From the NCBI RefSeq assembly GCF_000242615.2, contig NZ_KI912268.1, positions 935,481-999,480 on the forward strand: a stretch of 64,000 nucleotides of DNA, read 5' to 3'. The DNA is from Holophaga foetida DSM 6591. GTDB lineage: Bacteria; Acidobacteriota; Holophagae; Holophagales; Holophagaceae. This document shows, one piece after another, positions 19,221 through 27,260 of the stretch. The notes below the pieces were generated by a model. That model had not been told where the DNA came from. It did no database searches and saw only the letters and a list, made by a program, of their open reading frames with translations. The position numbers and the translations under genes are program-made. Positions within the stretch are counted from its first letter, which is position 1. The number at the start of each line of letters is the position of its first letter.

Positions 19221-20669
19221 TCACCCCTTCGGGGCCGGTGCTTCGGCCCGGGCCGCCCTGGCGAGGTTCCGGAGCATGCCCCAGAACACCAGCCGGTGCA
19301 CCGGGTAGATGCCGTACCAGTAGAGGAGACCCCCCAGTCCCCGGGGATCGAAGAGGGCGGTCTGGCGGAGGGTGCTGTGAAGCCCCTCCCCGGTCACCTC
19401 GAACTCCAGCCAGGCCCGGCCCGGCAGCTTCATTTCCGCGCGAAGGCGCAGCAGGCGGGGCCGTTCAAAACACTCAACCCGCCAGAAGTCCAGGGCGTCC
19501 CCTTCCCGCAGGTTCTCGGGATCCCGGCGTCCCCGCCGCACGCCCACCCCGCCCACCAGCAGGTCCAGGAAGCCTCTGAGCCGCCAGAGCCAGGAGGCGA
19601 AGTACCAGCCGGTATCCCCACCGATCCGCCCGACAGGGGCGAAGGCTTGTTCGGGAGCAACATGCAGAGAGACCGCACGGGAGTCCACCAGCCGCGAACC
19701 GAAGGAGATCCCGCCCCAGGCGGGGGGGTGACTTCCGGAGGACAGGGCATCGGACCATCGGGTTTCCGCAAAGGCCCGGTCTTCATTGACCAGGGCCCGG
19801 GCCAGGGCCTGGGATACGGACCTTGGCCGGAGGTCAAAGGTCCGGGCGGCCAGGTCGTTGGTGACCACGGTCGGATTGCGGAGGCTTTCCACCAGCTTGC
19901 GTCCCACCCGAGCGTAAAGAGGGGTCACCAGGCCCAGCCAAAGGCTGGACAGGTACGGGGTCAGAAGGGGCACCGGGATCATCCAGCGACGCAGTCCCCG
20001 CTGACGCGCGTATTCCTCCATCAGCTGGCCGTAGGAAACCGCCTCCGGACCGCCGATCTCGAAGGTCCGGGAAGGTCCCTCCGGCAGGGACAAGGCCTCC
20101 ACCAGGTACGTAATCAAGTCCTCCACGGCGATGGGCTGGGCCAGAACTCTCACCCATCTGGGGCAGATCATCACCGGCAGCCGCTCCACCAGGGACCTCA
20201 GCATCTCGAAGGAGAGACTTCCGGAACCGATCACGATGCTGGCCCGAAACTCGATCACCTGGGGATGGTTCGCCCTCAGGATCCCGCCGGTCTCCTGACG
20301 GCTGCGAAGGTGCTTGGAGAGGGTATCGGCCGCCTCTCCGAGGCCTCCCAGGTAGATGATCCGGCGCACCCCGGCGGCCTGGGCCGCCCTGGCGAAGTTG
20401 GCCGCCGCCAGGCGATCCTGCTCCTCGAAGTCGCGGTCCGCCGCCATGGAGTGAACGAGGTAGTAGGCCGTATCGACCCCCGCCAGGGCAGGCGGCAGAG
20501 AATCCGGGTCCAGCACATCCCCCATGACCACTTCACAGGTGCCCCGCAGCGCCTCCGGACGCCGCGCCAGACATCGCACCGGCACCCCCAGCTCCTTCAG
20601 CTTCGTCAGCAGACGGCCGCCGACATAACCCGTGGCGCCCGTAAGCAGCACCAAGCCTCCGACGCTCAT
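19221..20669 (-). CDS. NAD(P)-binding NmrA/SDR-type protein with DUF2867-like C-terminus
   Basis: A 482-residue protein. The N-terminal Rossmann fold begins LVLLTGATGYVGGRLL and continues with DTAYYLVHSM and IIYLGGLG, as in atypical short-chain dehydrogenases of the NmrA/ComplexI-NDUFA9-like type. From about residue 320 a second domain (GWYFASWLWRLRGFLDLLVG, DFWRVECFERPRLLRL, WYGIYPVH) resembles the DUF2867 region found fused to such proteins. The start at 20669 has a strong GGAGGTGG. Function is unknown; quinone- or lipid-linked redox roles are suggested for relatives. It converges on cysN with a 15-base gap. Confidence 0.8.
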   Translation of the reverse strand: MSVGGLVLLTGATGYVGGRLLTKLKELGVPVRCLARRPEALRGTCEVVMGDVLDPDSLPPALAGVDTAYYLVHSMAADRDFEEQDRLAAANFARAAQAAGVRRIIYLGGLGEAADTLSKHLRSRQETGGILRANHPQVIEFRASIVIGSGSLSFEMLRSLVERLPVMICPRWVRVLAQPIAVEDLITYLVEALSLPEGPSRTFEIGGPEAVSYGQLMEEYARQRGLRRWMIPVPLLTPYLSSLWLGLVTPLYARVGRKLVESLRNPTVVTNDLAARTFDLRPRSVSQALARALVNEDRAFAETRWSDALSSGSHPPAWGGISFGSRLVDSRAVSLHVAPEQAFAPVGRIGGDTGWYFASWLWRLRGFLDLLVGGVGVRRGRRDPENLREGDALDFWRVECFERPRLLRLRAEMKLPGRAWLEFEVTGEGLHSTLRQTALFDPRGLGGLLYWYGIYPVHRLVFWGMLRNLARAARAEAPAPKG

Positions 20670-20792
20670 AGGCCACCTCCCCGCCGGTCGTCGCGCGTGG
20701 CTGGATGGTACACCCACCCAGGAGTTGGGAGGCCCCGGCATGAAATACCCGTTAGACTGGCCCCGGGGGGGTGTGCCATCAAAAACCCGACG

Positions 20793-21773
20793 ATGATCCT
20801 GATGGTGACGCTGCTATGCCTGTCCATGGGCTGTGCGGAACGGGTCCCGGCTGTGCCCACCCCCTTCAAGAATGCCGAGTTTCTTTCCAAACCGGACCTG
20901 GCGCTGCAAATCCCGGGGCTCCGTCCCTGCACCGAAGCGGCGGACAGCACCATCCATCTCAATTCCCAGCAGCCGGTGACCATCCTGGTCCATGGCTGCA
21001 ACGGCTCGGCGGGACGTTTCCAGGCCCTGGCCGAGGTCTTCGCCTTCCACGGTCAGCAGACCGTGGGTTTCACCTACGACGATCGGGATGAAATGATGGC
21101 CACTTCCGGCGCCTTGGCCCGGGCCATTGAGGCTCTGGGCGCCCGGATGCAGAACAAGCAGATCACCATTGTCGGGCACAGCCAGGGTGGTTTGGTGGCC
21201 CGGAAAGCCTTGGTCGCCGGGCGACCCGATGCCCTCCGGGATCCCGAGCTCCAGATCCGCCTCGTGACCATCTCCACGCCCTTCTCGGGGATCAGGGCGG
21301 CACGGCATTGCGGCTCGCCCGTCGCGAGAATCATCAGCCTGGGGATGGTGATGCCCATCTGTCAGATCGTCACTGGGTCCAAATGGCGGGAGATCACCTA
21401 CAATGCTCCCTTCATCACCAGACCGGGCCAGTTGTCGCCCCAGGTGAAGTCCCACCTCAAGGTCAACACGGACGAGCGCGATTCCTGCCGCACAGTGGAT
21501 GCCGAGGGAAATTGCCTCAAGTCCGATTTCACCTTTTCCCTGGAGGAGCAGAACCAGCCCGAGGTGGACCGGGAACCCCGTCTGAAAGGACTGGATGTCA
21601 AGGCAGGCCATGTGGAGATCGTGGGGGATCGCCAGGTGATCCCCGAGAAGCTGATCCGGATTCTCCAGCAGGAGGGCGTCATGGCGACCACGCGACCCGA
21701 AAGGCATGTGGATCTGGCAAAGCTGCTGGCAAAGCTCTACCTCGAAGACTATGGAACCGGGGCCAGGGAATAG
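20793..21773 (+). CDS. Exported alpha/beta hydrolase, lipase-like
   Basis: A 326-residue serine hydrolase. The N-terminus MILMVTLLCLSMGC looks like a lipoprotein or secretion signal with a candidate lipobox Cys, although the residues before Cys are not ideal. The oxyanion segment ILVHGCNGSAG and the nucleophile elbow VGHSQGGLVARK (GxSxG) are clear, and a PGAP1/esterase-like lid region follows. Likely Asp and His lie in the C-terminal third (KAGHVEIVGDRQVIP). It probably hydrolyses an ester in the periplasm. The start could also be the ATG at 20802. It sits between the divergent NmrA-type gene and the sulfite reductase, with no evident pathway link. Confidence 0.8.
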   Translation: MILMVTLLCLSMGCAERVPAVPTPFKNAEFLSKPDLALQIPGLRPCTEAADSTIHLNSQQPVTILVHGCNGSAGRFQALAEVFAFHGQQTVGFTYDDRDEMMATSGALARAIEALGARMQNKQITIVGHSQGGLVARKALVAGRPDALRDPELQIRLVTISTPFSGIRAARHCGSPVARIISLGMVMPICQIVTGSKWREITYNAPFITRPGQLSPQVKSHLKVNTDERDSCRTVDAEGNCLKSDFTFSLEEQNQPEVDREPRLKGLDVKAGHVEIVGDRQVIPEKLIRILQQEGVMATTRPERHVDLAKLLAKLYLEDYGTGARE

Positions 21774-21949
21774 ATTGGGATGACCGACAAGTGAAGCAAA
21801 TCAAGAAATATATTAACTTTTTATACCTACAATCCCTTCAACCCGATCCCTTTCCGTGCGGATGCACGGGAAGCCGATAATCGGGTCTGGCCGCTTCCGT
21901 TGTCTAGCTGCATCTTCCGCGCCGGACCTTCTGCACTCGAGGTGTCTCC

Positions 21950-23545
21950 ATGTCCGATCTCCCCCTCAGCCCCGTCGAAGCCATCAAGGCCAACTCCCGC
22001 TTTCTCCGGGGGCACCTGAACGAAGAGCTGGTGAACCCAGACCCCGCCTTCTCCCCCGAAGGGGAGCAGCTCATCAAGCTCCATGGCTTCTACACCCAGA
22101 AGCACCGGGAACAGAAGGACCTGCCCCCCACGGTCATGGGGCGCGGCCGCATCCCCGGGGGACGGATGAGCGCCGCCCAGTACCTGGTCTGGGACGAGCT
22201 GGCCGACCACTACGGTGACGGCACCCTGCGGATCACCACCCGGCAGTGTCTCGAGCTCCACGGCCTGGCCAAGGCGGACATGCGCGCGGTGGTCCAGGCC
22301 CTCCATCGCGCCGGGGCCACGACCCAGGGAGCCTGCGGGGATGTGGTGCGCAACGTGACCCAGGCCGTGAACCCCCTGGGACGTCCGGAACTGGCCCAGC
22401 TCGATGAGGTGGCGGACCGCCTCTCCCGCCACTTCCTGTCCCGGGCCCACGCCTACCAAGAGGTCTGGCTGGAGGAACCCGCCCGGGATCCCGCCACGGA
22501 AACCGAGCCCCTCATGGGCTCCAGCTACCTGCCCCGCAAGTTCAAGATCGCCCTTACCCTGGCCGGGGAGAACGAAGTGGACATCCTCAGCAACGACCTG
22601 GGCCTGGCGGCCACCCTCAATGCCGAGGGCGGGCTCGAAGGCTTTTTCGTCTTCGCGGGCGGCGGGCAGAGCATGTCCTTCAACGGCAACGCCTTCCCCC
22701 GCCTGGCGGAAGCCATGGGATGGATCCCCGAGGGCGCGCTCATCTCCGTGGTGGAGGCCCTGGTGGCCACCTTCCGGGAGCATGGCAACCGCTCGGACCG
22801 CAAGCGGGCCCGCCTCAAATACCTGGTCCACGACCGGGGCATCGCCTGGCTGCGGGACGAAGTGGAGGCCCGGTCCGGCCTGCGATTCCAGGAGAGGCCC
22901 CTGCCCCCCTGGAGCACCCTCCGCTACCACGGCTGGCAGCGCCGCACGGACGGCACTTGGGCACTGGGGCTTTCACTGCTCTGCGGACGCATCGCGGGAG
23001 GACTCAAGACCACCCTCCGGGAGCTGCTGGGCCGCTTCCCGGTGGCGCTCCAGCTCACCGCCGACCAGGACCTGATCCTGCTGGGGCTCCAGGACAGCGA
23101 GCGGGCCGAAGTTGAAGGCCTGCTGGGGCATCTGGCCAGGCCCAGTCGCCTCCAGGAGCGCGCCCTGGCCTGCATCTCCCTGCCCCTCTGCACCCTGGCC
23201 ATCACGGATGGGGAGCGGGTGCTGCCGGGGGTCCTGGCGGACGTGGAGGAGCTCCTGGCCCGCCACGGGCTCGCGGATCGCGCCCCGGTGCTGCGCCTCA
23301 CGGGCTGCCCCAACGGCTGCGCCCGGCCCCACACCGCCGAACTGGCCCTCATCGGCCAGGGCATCGGCAAGTTCGCCCTCTACGCCGGTGGCAGTGCCGC
23401 CAGCGACCGCCAAGCCTTCCGCCTGGCGGAGCGGGTGCCCCTGGCCGAACTCAAGGCCACCCTGGAACCCCTCTTCGCCCGCTGGGCCAGCGAGGGAGGC
23501 CCCGAGGAGGGCTTCGGGGATTTCGCGGACCGCTGCCTGAGATAG
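21950..23545 (+). CDS. Siroheme sulfite/nitrite reductase
   Basis: A 531-residue ferredoxin-type siroheme [4Fe-4S] reductase. Duplicated halves are visible, with GTLRITTRQCLELHGL and CGDVVRNVT in the first half. The cluster ligands are C-x5-C (ACISLPLCTLAI) and C-x3-C (TGCPNGCARP) near the C-terminus. It catalyses six-electron reduction of sulfite to sulfide or nitrite to ammonia. The position after the sulfate activation operon favours sulfite, completing assimilation to sulfide. Distinguishing NirA from Sir-type specificity needs a tree. It is a separate transcription unit about 180 bases after the hydrolase. Confidence 0.9.
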   Translation: MSDLPLSPVEAIKANSRFLRGHLNEELVNPDPAFSPEGEQLIKLHGFYTQKHREQKDLPPTVMGRGRIPGGRMSAAQYLVWDELADHYGDGTLRITTRQCLELHGLAKADMRAVVQALHRAGATTQGACGDVVRNVTQAVNPLGRPELAQLDEVADRLSRHFLSRAHAYQEVWLEEPARDPATETEPLMGSSYLPRKFKIALTLAGENEVDILSNDLGLAATLNAEGGLEGFFVFAGGGQSMSFNGNAFPRLAEAMGWIPEGALISVVEALVATFREHGNRSDRKRARLKYLVHDRGIAWLRDEVEARSGLRFQERPLPPWSTLRYHGWQRRTDGTWALGLSLLCGRIAGGLKTTLRELLGRFPVALQLTADQDLILLGLQDSERAEVEGLLGHLARPSRLQERALACISLPLCTLAITDGERVLPGVLADVEELLARHGLADRAPVLRLTGCPNGCARPHTAELALIGQGIGKFALYAGGSAASDRQAFRLAERVPLAELKATLEPLFARWASEGGPEEGFGDFADRCLR

Positions 23546-23733
23546 CTTCCATAGACAGCCAGGAGCGGGGTGCATGAGAAGAAACAGAGCCGCGCCCGGT
23601 TATGGGGCCGGATCGGAATGACCTGTGCGGTCAGAGTGACTCCGCTGCGGCCCCTGGTGCCACTTGCGAAAACATAGATTCATAACATTCCGGGACAGCG
23701 ACTTAAGCTGTATGCATCCCACGGAGGTCGTCC

Positions 23734-24825
23734 ATGAAGATTCTCTATGGCGTTCCCAGCGAAGGAATGGGACACGCCACCCGCAGCAAGGTGATCGTGA
23801 CCCATCTGTTGGCATCGGGGCATGATGTGCGAATCGCCACCAGTGACCGAGCTGCGGATTTCATGGAGAAAGCTTTCCCAGGACGCGTGTTCGCCATCGA
23901 AGGCTTCCACCTTCGCTACGACAAGGGGACCGTGGACCATTGGAAATCATTCTCGCACCTCGTGGCGGCAGCACCCGAAAGCCTCGTGACCAACGTCCGG
24001 CAGTTCTTGCGGGTGCATCGAGGATTCGCGCCCGAAGCAGTCATCTCGGACTTTGAATCGTTCACCTATTACTTCGCCAAGACCTACCGCCTGCCCATTC
24101 TCTCTGTCGACAACATGCAGGTGATCAATCGCTGCCATCTGGGTTTTCCGATCCCCGAGCACGAGACCGAGAACTACCGCTTGGCCAAGGCCATCATCAA
24201 GGCCAAGGTCCCATTCTGCGCCCGCTACCTTGTGACGTCATTCTTCGACGCACCGCCCTGCAAGCCCAGAACGGAAGTCGTACCGCCCATCCTGCGAGAT
24301 GCAATCCTGGCTGCCAAGCCCTGCGAAGCTGACCACATCCTGGTGTACCAGACCGCCACATCACAAAGCGACCTTCTCGAAGGGCTCAGGGAGGTAAAGG
24401 GACAAGAATTCCGGGTTTACGGTTTCAACCGTAACGAAGCTCACGGCCAAGTGGTCCTGAAGTCGTTCAGCGAAGAGGGTTTCATCGACGACCTGACCAG
24501 CTGCAAGGCAGTTCTGACCAATGGTGGTTTCAGCCTGATCAGCGAGGCGGTATACCTCCACAAGCCGGTGCTCTCATTTCCCCTGACCGGACAATTCGAG
24601 CAATTCGTGAACGGAGCCCAGGTGGAGCGAATGGGCTACGGTCGCCGGTTCAACGCGTTCTCTCCCGACGCTGTGAAGGCATTTCTTTATGATCTGCCGG
24701 ACTTCGTTCAGGCGTTTAACGGACATCGTCAAGACGGGAACCAGCTAACCTTGGCGGCGGTGGATCGTTTCCTGTCGGACGCAGCAGCAGGAACCTTGGA
24801 AGAAGGCGAAGAAGAGCTGGCATAG
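23734..24825 (+). CDS. MJ1255-type glycosyltransferase
   Basis: A 363-residue GT-B-fold protein resembling the MJ1255/VC2487 glycosyltransferase family. The N-terminal strand and glycine loop are MKILYGVPSEGMGHATRSK. The acceptor-domain segment PEAVISDFESFTYYFAKTY follows, then SVDNMQVINR. The nucleotide-sugar part has VLTNGGFSLISEAVYLHKPV, the usual conserved G-G-x-x-x-x-x-E region. The start has GGAGGTCG upstream. Donor and acceptor are unknown. Its last 97 bases overlap the end of the convergent response-regulator gene. Confidence 0.8.
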   Translation: MKILYGVPSEGMGHATRSKVIVTHLLASGHDVRIATSDRAADFMEKAFPGRVFAIEGFHLRYDKGTVDHWKSFSHLVAAAPESLVTNVRQFLRVHRGFAPEAVISDFESFTYYFAKTYRLPILSVDNMQVINRCHLGFPIPEHETENYRLAKAIIKAKVPFCARYLVTSFFDAPPCKPRTEVVPPILRDAILAAKPCEADHILVYQTATSQSDLLEGLREVKGQEFRVYGFNRNEAHGQVVLKSFSEEGFIDDLTSCKAVLTNGGFSLISEAVYLHKPVLSFPLTGQFEQFVNGAQVERMGYGRRFNAFSPDAVKAFLYDLPDFVQAFNGHRQDGNQLTLAAVDRFLSDAAAGTLEEGEEELA

Positions 24826-25706
24826 CCGATCTCCGCCACCACACAGTTGCCGCACCCCTGATACTCGACCCGGTCGAAGGCCTCCCACTTGGCCATGAGA
24901 ATCCCCCGGCCATGGCTATCGAACATCCGCTCGGCATGGATCTCCTGGAAATCCTGCCAGGCAAAGCCCTGGCCCATGTCCTGGATCCGGAACCGGGTCC
25001 TGGAGGCGGATCGCACCACGGTGACGCTCACCCACTTGTCGGCATTCTCCGGAAGCCGCTGGCGCCGGTCGATTTCGTTCCTCCAGTTCTGGGACTCCAG
25101 GAGGGCGCTCTTGGCCTCGTAGGTGATCCCGAGGTTGCCGTGTTCCAGGGCGTTGATCATCAGCTCGGAAAGACCGATGACTGCACGTTTCGGGTTGGGG
25201 GAAGCCTTGGCCAGCAGGGCGGCGAGATCAAGACACTGCTGCAGGGTCTGATAGCGGAATACGCCACGCTCGATCAAGCCCATGGCCGATCGGATCCTGG
25301 CCAGTTCAGCCCAGACAGCCCGCCTGGATGCGTAATCAGAGGTCGCCGCCGCCACCACCTGGAGCACCAGACGGCCATCCAGGGGCTTGGTGAGGTAGTA
25401 GAGGGCCCCTGCCCTCATGCCCCCCAGGATCTCTTCATCCCGGTCCATCGCCGTCTGGAGTACCACGGGGATATCCTTGAGCGCCTCGACCCCCTTCAAG
25501 TAGCGAAGGACCTCCATGCCGCTCATACCGGGCATCTGGCGATCCAGGAGGATGGCGTCGAAACCCTGATCCCTCGCCAGCACATCAAGGGCGGCCCGGC
25601 CGTCCGAAGCCAGGACGACTTCATTGCCAGCGTCCCCGAGGATGCGTTCAAGAACGGCCTGGGAGACGGGATCGTCATCCACGATGAGGAGCCTGGGTCT
25701 GGACAT
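24729..25706 (-). CDS. Response regulator with anti-sigma-type ATPase output domain
   Basis: A 325-residue protein. The receiver domain (about 1-120) has acidic IVDDDP, phospho-acceptor Asp in AILLDRQMPG and the Lys in LTKPL. A short helical linker (about 125-175) leads to a HATPase_c domain with N-box LSELMINALEHGNLG, G1 IQDMGQGFAW and G2 SHGRGILMAK, of the RsbW/SpoIIAB-like kind. There is no HisKA dimerisation domain, so it is not a standard histidine kinase. It may act in a partner-switching pathway. The start at 25706 (or ATG 25715) lacks a good Shine-Dalgarno sequence. The 3' end overlaps the glycosyltransferase gene and encodes a Ser/Lys-rich tail. Confidence 0.82.
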   Translation of the reverse strand: MSRPRLLIVDDDPVSQAVLERILGDAGNEVVLASDGRAALDVLARDQGFDAILLDRQMPGMSGMEVLRYLKGVEALKDIPVVLQTAMDRDEEILGGMRAGALYYLTKPLDGRLVLQVVAAATSDYASRRAVWAELARIRSAMGLIERGVFRYQTLQQCLDLAALLAKASPNPKRAVIGLSELMINALEHGNLGITYEAKSALLESQNWRNEIDRRQRLPENADKWVSVTVVRSASRTRFRIQDMGQGFAWQDFQEIHAERMFDSHGRGILMAKWEAFDRVEYQGCGNCVVAEIGYASSSSPSSKVPAAASDRKRSTAAKVSWFPS

Positions 25707-26139
25707 GGGCAGCATTCCGGAGGAGGTTGAAAAGGGAACTATGCACCCTTTCGACGGGAAACGCTTGGGACTTGGAATCCAGCAGCTCTTGTAAGCATAA
25801 GGCCCCTGCCATGGAAAAGAACTGCTTGCAAAAGAGTAAACACAGAGGGCACAGAGGTTCAAAAGAGAGGGCACAGACGTGATGGTCGGGCTTTGCCCGG
25901 CCACCACGTGGGGGTCAAAGGGGGGACATCGCGAGCGCGGCGAGCAGGCGGTCCCCCCTTTCATGGCAGAGAAAAGCAAAGGCTGGCTGGGATGGATACA
26001 GGGGATGAAAAGCCTCTGGCCTGAATGACCCGCTCACCCTCCCGGAGCGCGCCCGGCAAAGCCGGACGCCCCCGCTTCGCGGGGCGGGCCGGGGCGCCTT
26101 GGTGGACCATCGTTGTCCGCTGACTGCTTCATCCTTTTA
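25707..26139. repeat. Repeat block left of the insertion sequence
   Basis: It contains a CAGAGGGCACAGAGG-class segment (about 25838-25880) and a strong hairpin around 25878-25910 (ACGTGATGGTCGGGC with GCCCGGCCACCACGT, two G-U type differences). A perfect 11-bp stem AAAGGGGGGAC/GTCCCCCCTTT lies at 25917-25927 and 25951-25961. From about 25970 it holds the left part of a GGATGAA-class element whose GC core (CCGGCAAAGCCGG at 26052) is shared with copies at 16.7 and 58.9 kb in inverted orientation. The remainder of that element lies beyond the IS, at 27195-27260. Confidence 0.7.
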
Positions 26140-27194
26140 CCCGATTATCCACATGCCTCCGAAACCAGGAGGCGGACAGGGTGAGGCGGGGTATTTGTGA
26201 CTGCGGCGAACAAGGCAGGGAAGATGGCCTGGAGGTTGAAGCGGCGATTGAAACGGAACTGGTGTTCGGCAAGGTATCTGGGCAGATGCCGTGCGCTACA
26301 CCAGCGACAGACGCCGAGGATGTTGCCCTTCAGGTTGGAGATGACGGTGTTCACGGCCTGAAAGGCCTCCATCTTGGAACCCTTCCAACCCCCTTCACTT
26401 TTGATGGGTTCGTGGGAGGCTCCAGATGCGGCGACGCCACGAAAGCAGTGAAGGCCATCCGATACGACGTGAGTTCCAGGGTCCAGGGCCTTCTTGGCCC
26501 ATGCCTCGATCGTCTCAATTTTGAAGTCCGTCACGGCTTTGAGCACGGTATAGATGACCTGCCTGTGGTTCTCCATCGCTGTTTGGACCGCAACCAGGAA
26601 GGGCTGCTTCCCGGGAGCCCCACGGCCACGCTTGCCTCCGTGGGTAGCTCCACCCGCATAGGCATCATCGATCTCAACCCGATCCTTGAGCTTCCGGCTC
26701 GATTCCGCAGCACTCATGGCGCAAAGGATCTTCTGCTTCAGGTAGTAGGCAGTGGGGTATCTGACACCCAGATAACGCTTGAGTTCCAGGGCAGAAATCG
26801 AGTGTTTGCCGTGTGAAAGCCGGTACATGGCCTCGAACCAGGTCCTCAGTGGGAGGTGGCTGGACTCCATGACGGTCCCCACGGTGACAGATGTCTGGTG
26901 GTGGCAAGCCTTGCACTGGAACAACTGCCGAGGAACCAAGAAGTAAGCCCCGCCACTACCACACTTCGGGCATTGGAACCCGTGTGGCCACTTTGCCTTC
27001 ACCATTGCGTCCCTGCACTGCACTTCTGTGCCATACCGGGCTTGGAAATCCCGAAAGGACAGACCCTTCTGGAACTGGATCCGATTGATCGCCATGGAAC
27101 ACCTCCATGACTCGAAGGTTCGGTCCCATGGCGCGACAAATCCTGTCCAAAACCCGCCTCACCCAGAGGTTTCGGAGATACATGGATAATCGGG
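26140..27194 (-). mobile_element. Complete IS1595-family insertion sequence
   Basis: 1055 bases bounded by 27-bp terminal inverted repeats (26140-26166 and 27168-27194, starting CCCGATTATCC; 23 of 27 matching). They are flanked by a perfect 8-bp direct repeat TCCTTTTA (26132-26139 and 27195-27202). Eight-base target duplication is typical of IS1595. It carries one intact transposase gene. The duplication shows that it transposed here as a unit, and it landed inside a GGATGAA-class inverted repeat just after recD. Confidence 0.92.
26145..27095 (-). CDS. IS1595-family transposase
   Basis: A 316-residue ISXO2-like transposase. An N-terminal zinc ribbon has CPKCGSGGAY and QCKACHHQTS. The DDE-type catalytic region includes VEIDDAYAGG and HVVSDGLHCF, followed by the NxxxFRFNRR region (EHQFRFNRRF) near the C-terminus. 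Length is normal for the family, and no frameshift is seen, so the element is probably active or only recently immobile. The TAA stop lies inside the left terminal repeat. It mediates cut-and-paste or co-integrate transposition of this IS. Confidence 0.93.
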   Translation of the reverse strand: MAINRIQFQKGLSFRDFQARYGTEVQCRDAMVKAKWPHGFQCPKCGSGGAYFLVPRQLFQCKACHHQTSVTVGTVMESSHLPLRTWFEAMYRLSHGKHSISALELKRYLGVRYPTAYYLKQKILCAMSAAESSRKLKDRVEIDDAYAGGATHGGKRGRGAPGKQPFLVAVQTAMENHRQVIYTVLKAVTDFKIETIEAWAKKALDPGTHVVSDGLHCFRGVAASGASHEPIKSEGGWKGSKMEAFQAVNTVISNLKGNILGVCRWCSARHLPRYLAEHQFRFNRRFNLQAIFPALFAAVTNTPPHPVRLLVSEACG

Positions 27195-27260
27195 TCCTTT
27201 TATCCCAGCTGATTCTGCTTTTCGGGGCCTGCCAAAAGTCCTCCCAGCCCCGAAGCACGT
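27195..27260. repeat. Right part of the IS-split inverted repeat
   Basis: Bases 27203-27251 match 58734-58782 on the opposite strand with two differences in 49 positions. Read on the minus strand they carry the word CCCCGAAAA..CAGAATCAGC. Together with 25970-26139 they form one GGATGAA-class element interrupted by the IS. The part up to 27200 also encodes the last 16 or so residues of RecD. Confidence 0.8.

Noticed and set aside
19296..20792. Upstream 5' extension of the lipase-like gene
   Set aside because: The frame is open for 499 codons before the signal sequence but is antisense to the NmrA-type gene; the true start is at 20793.
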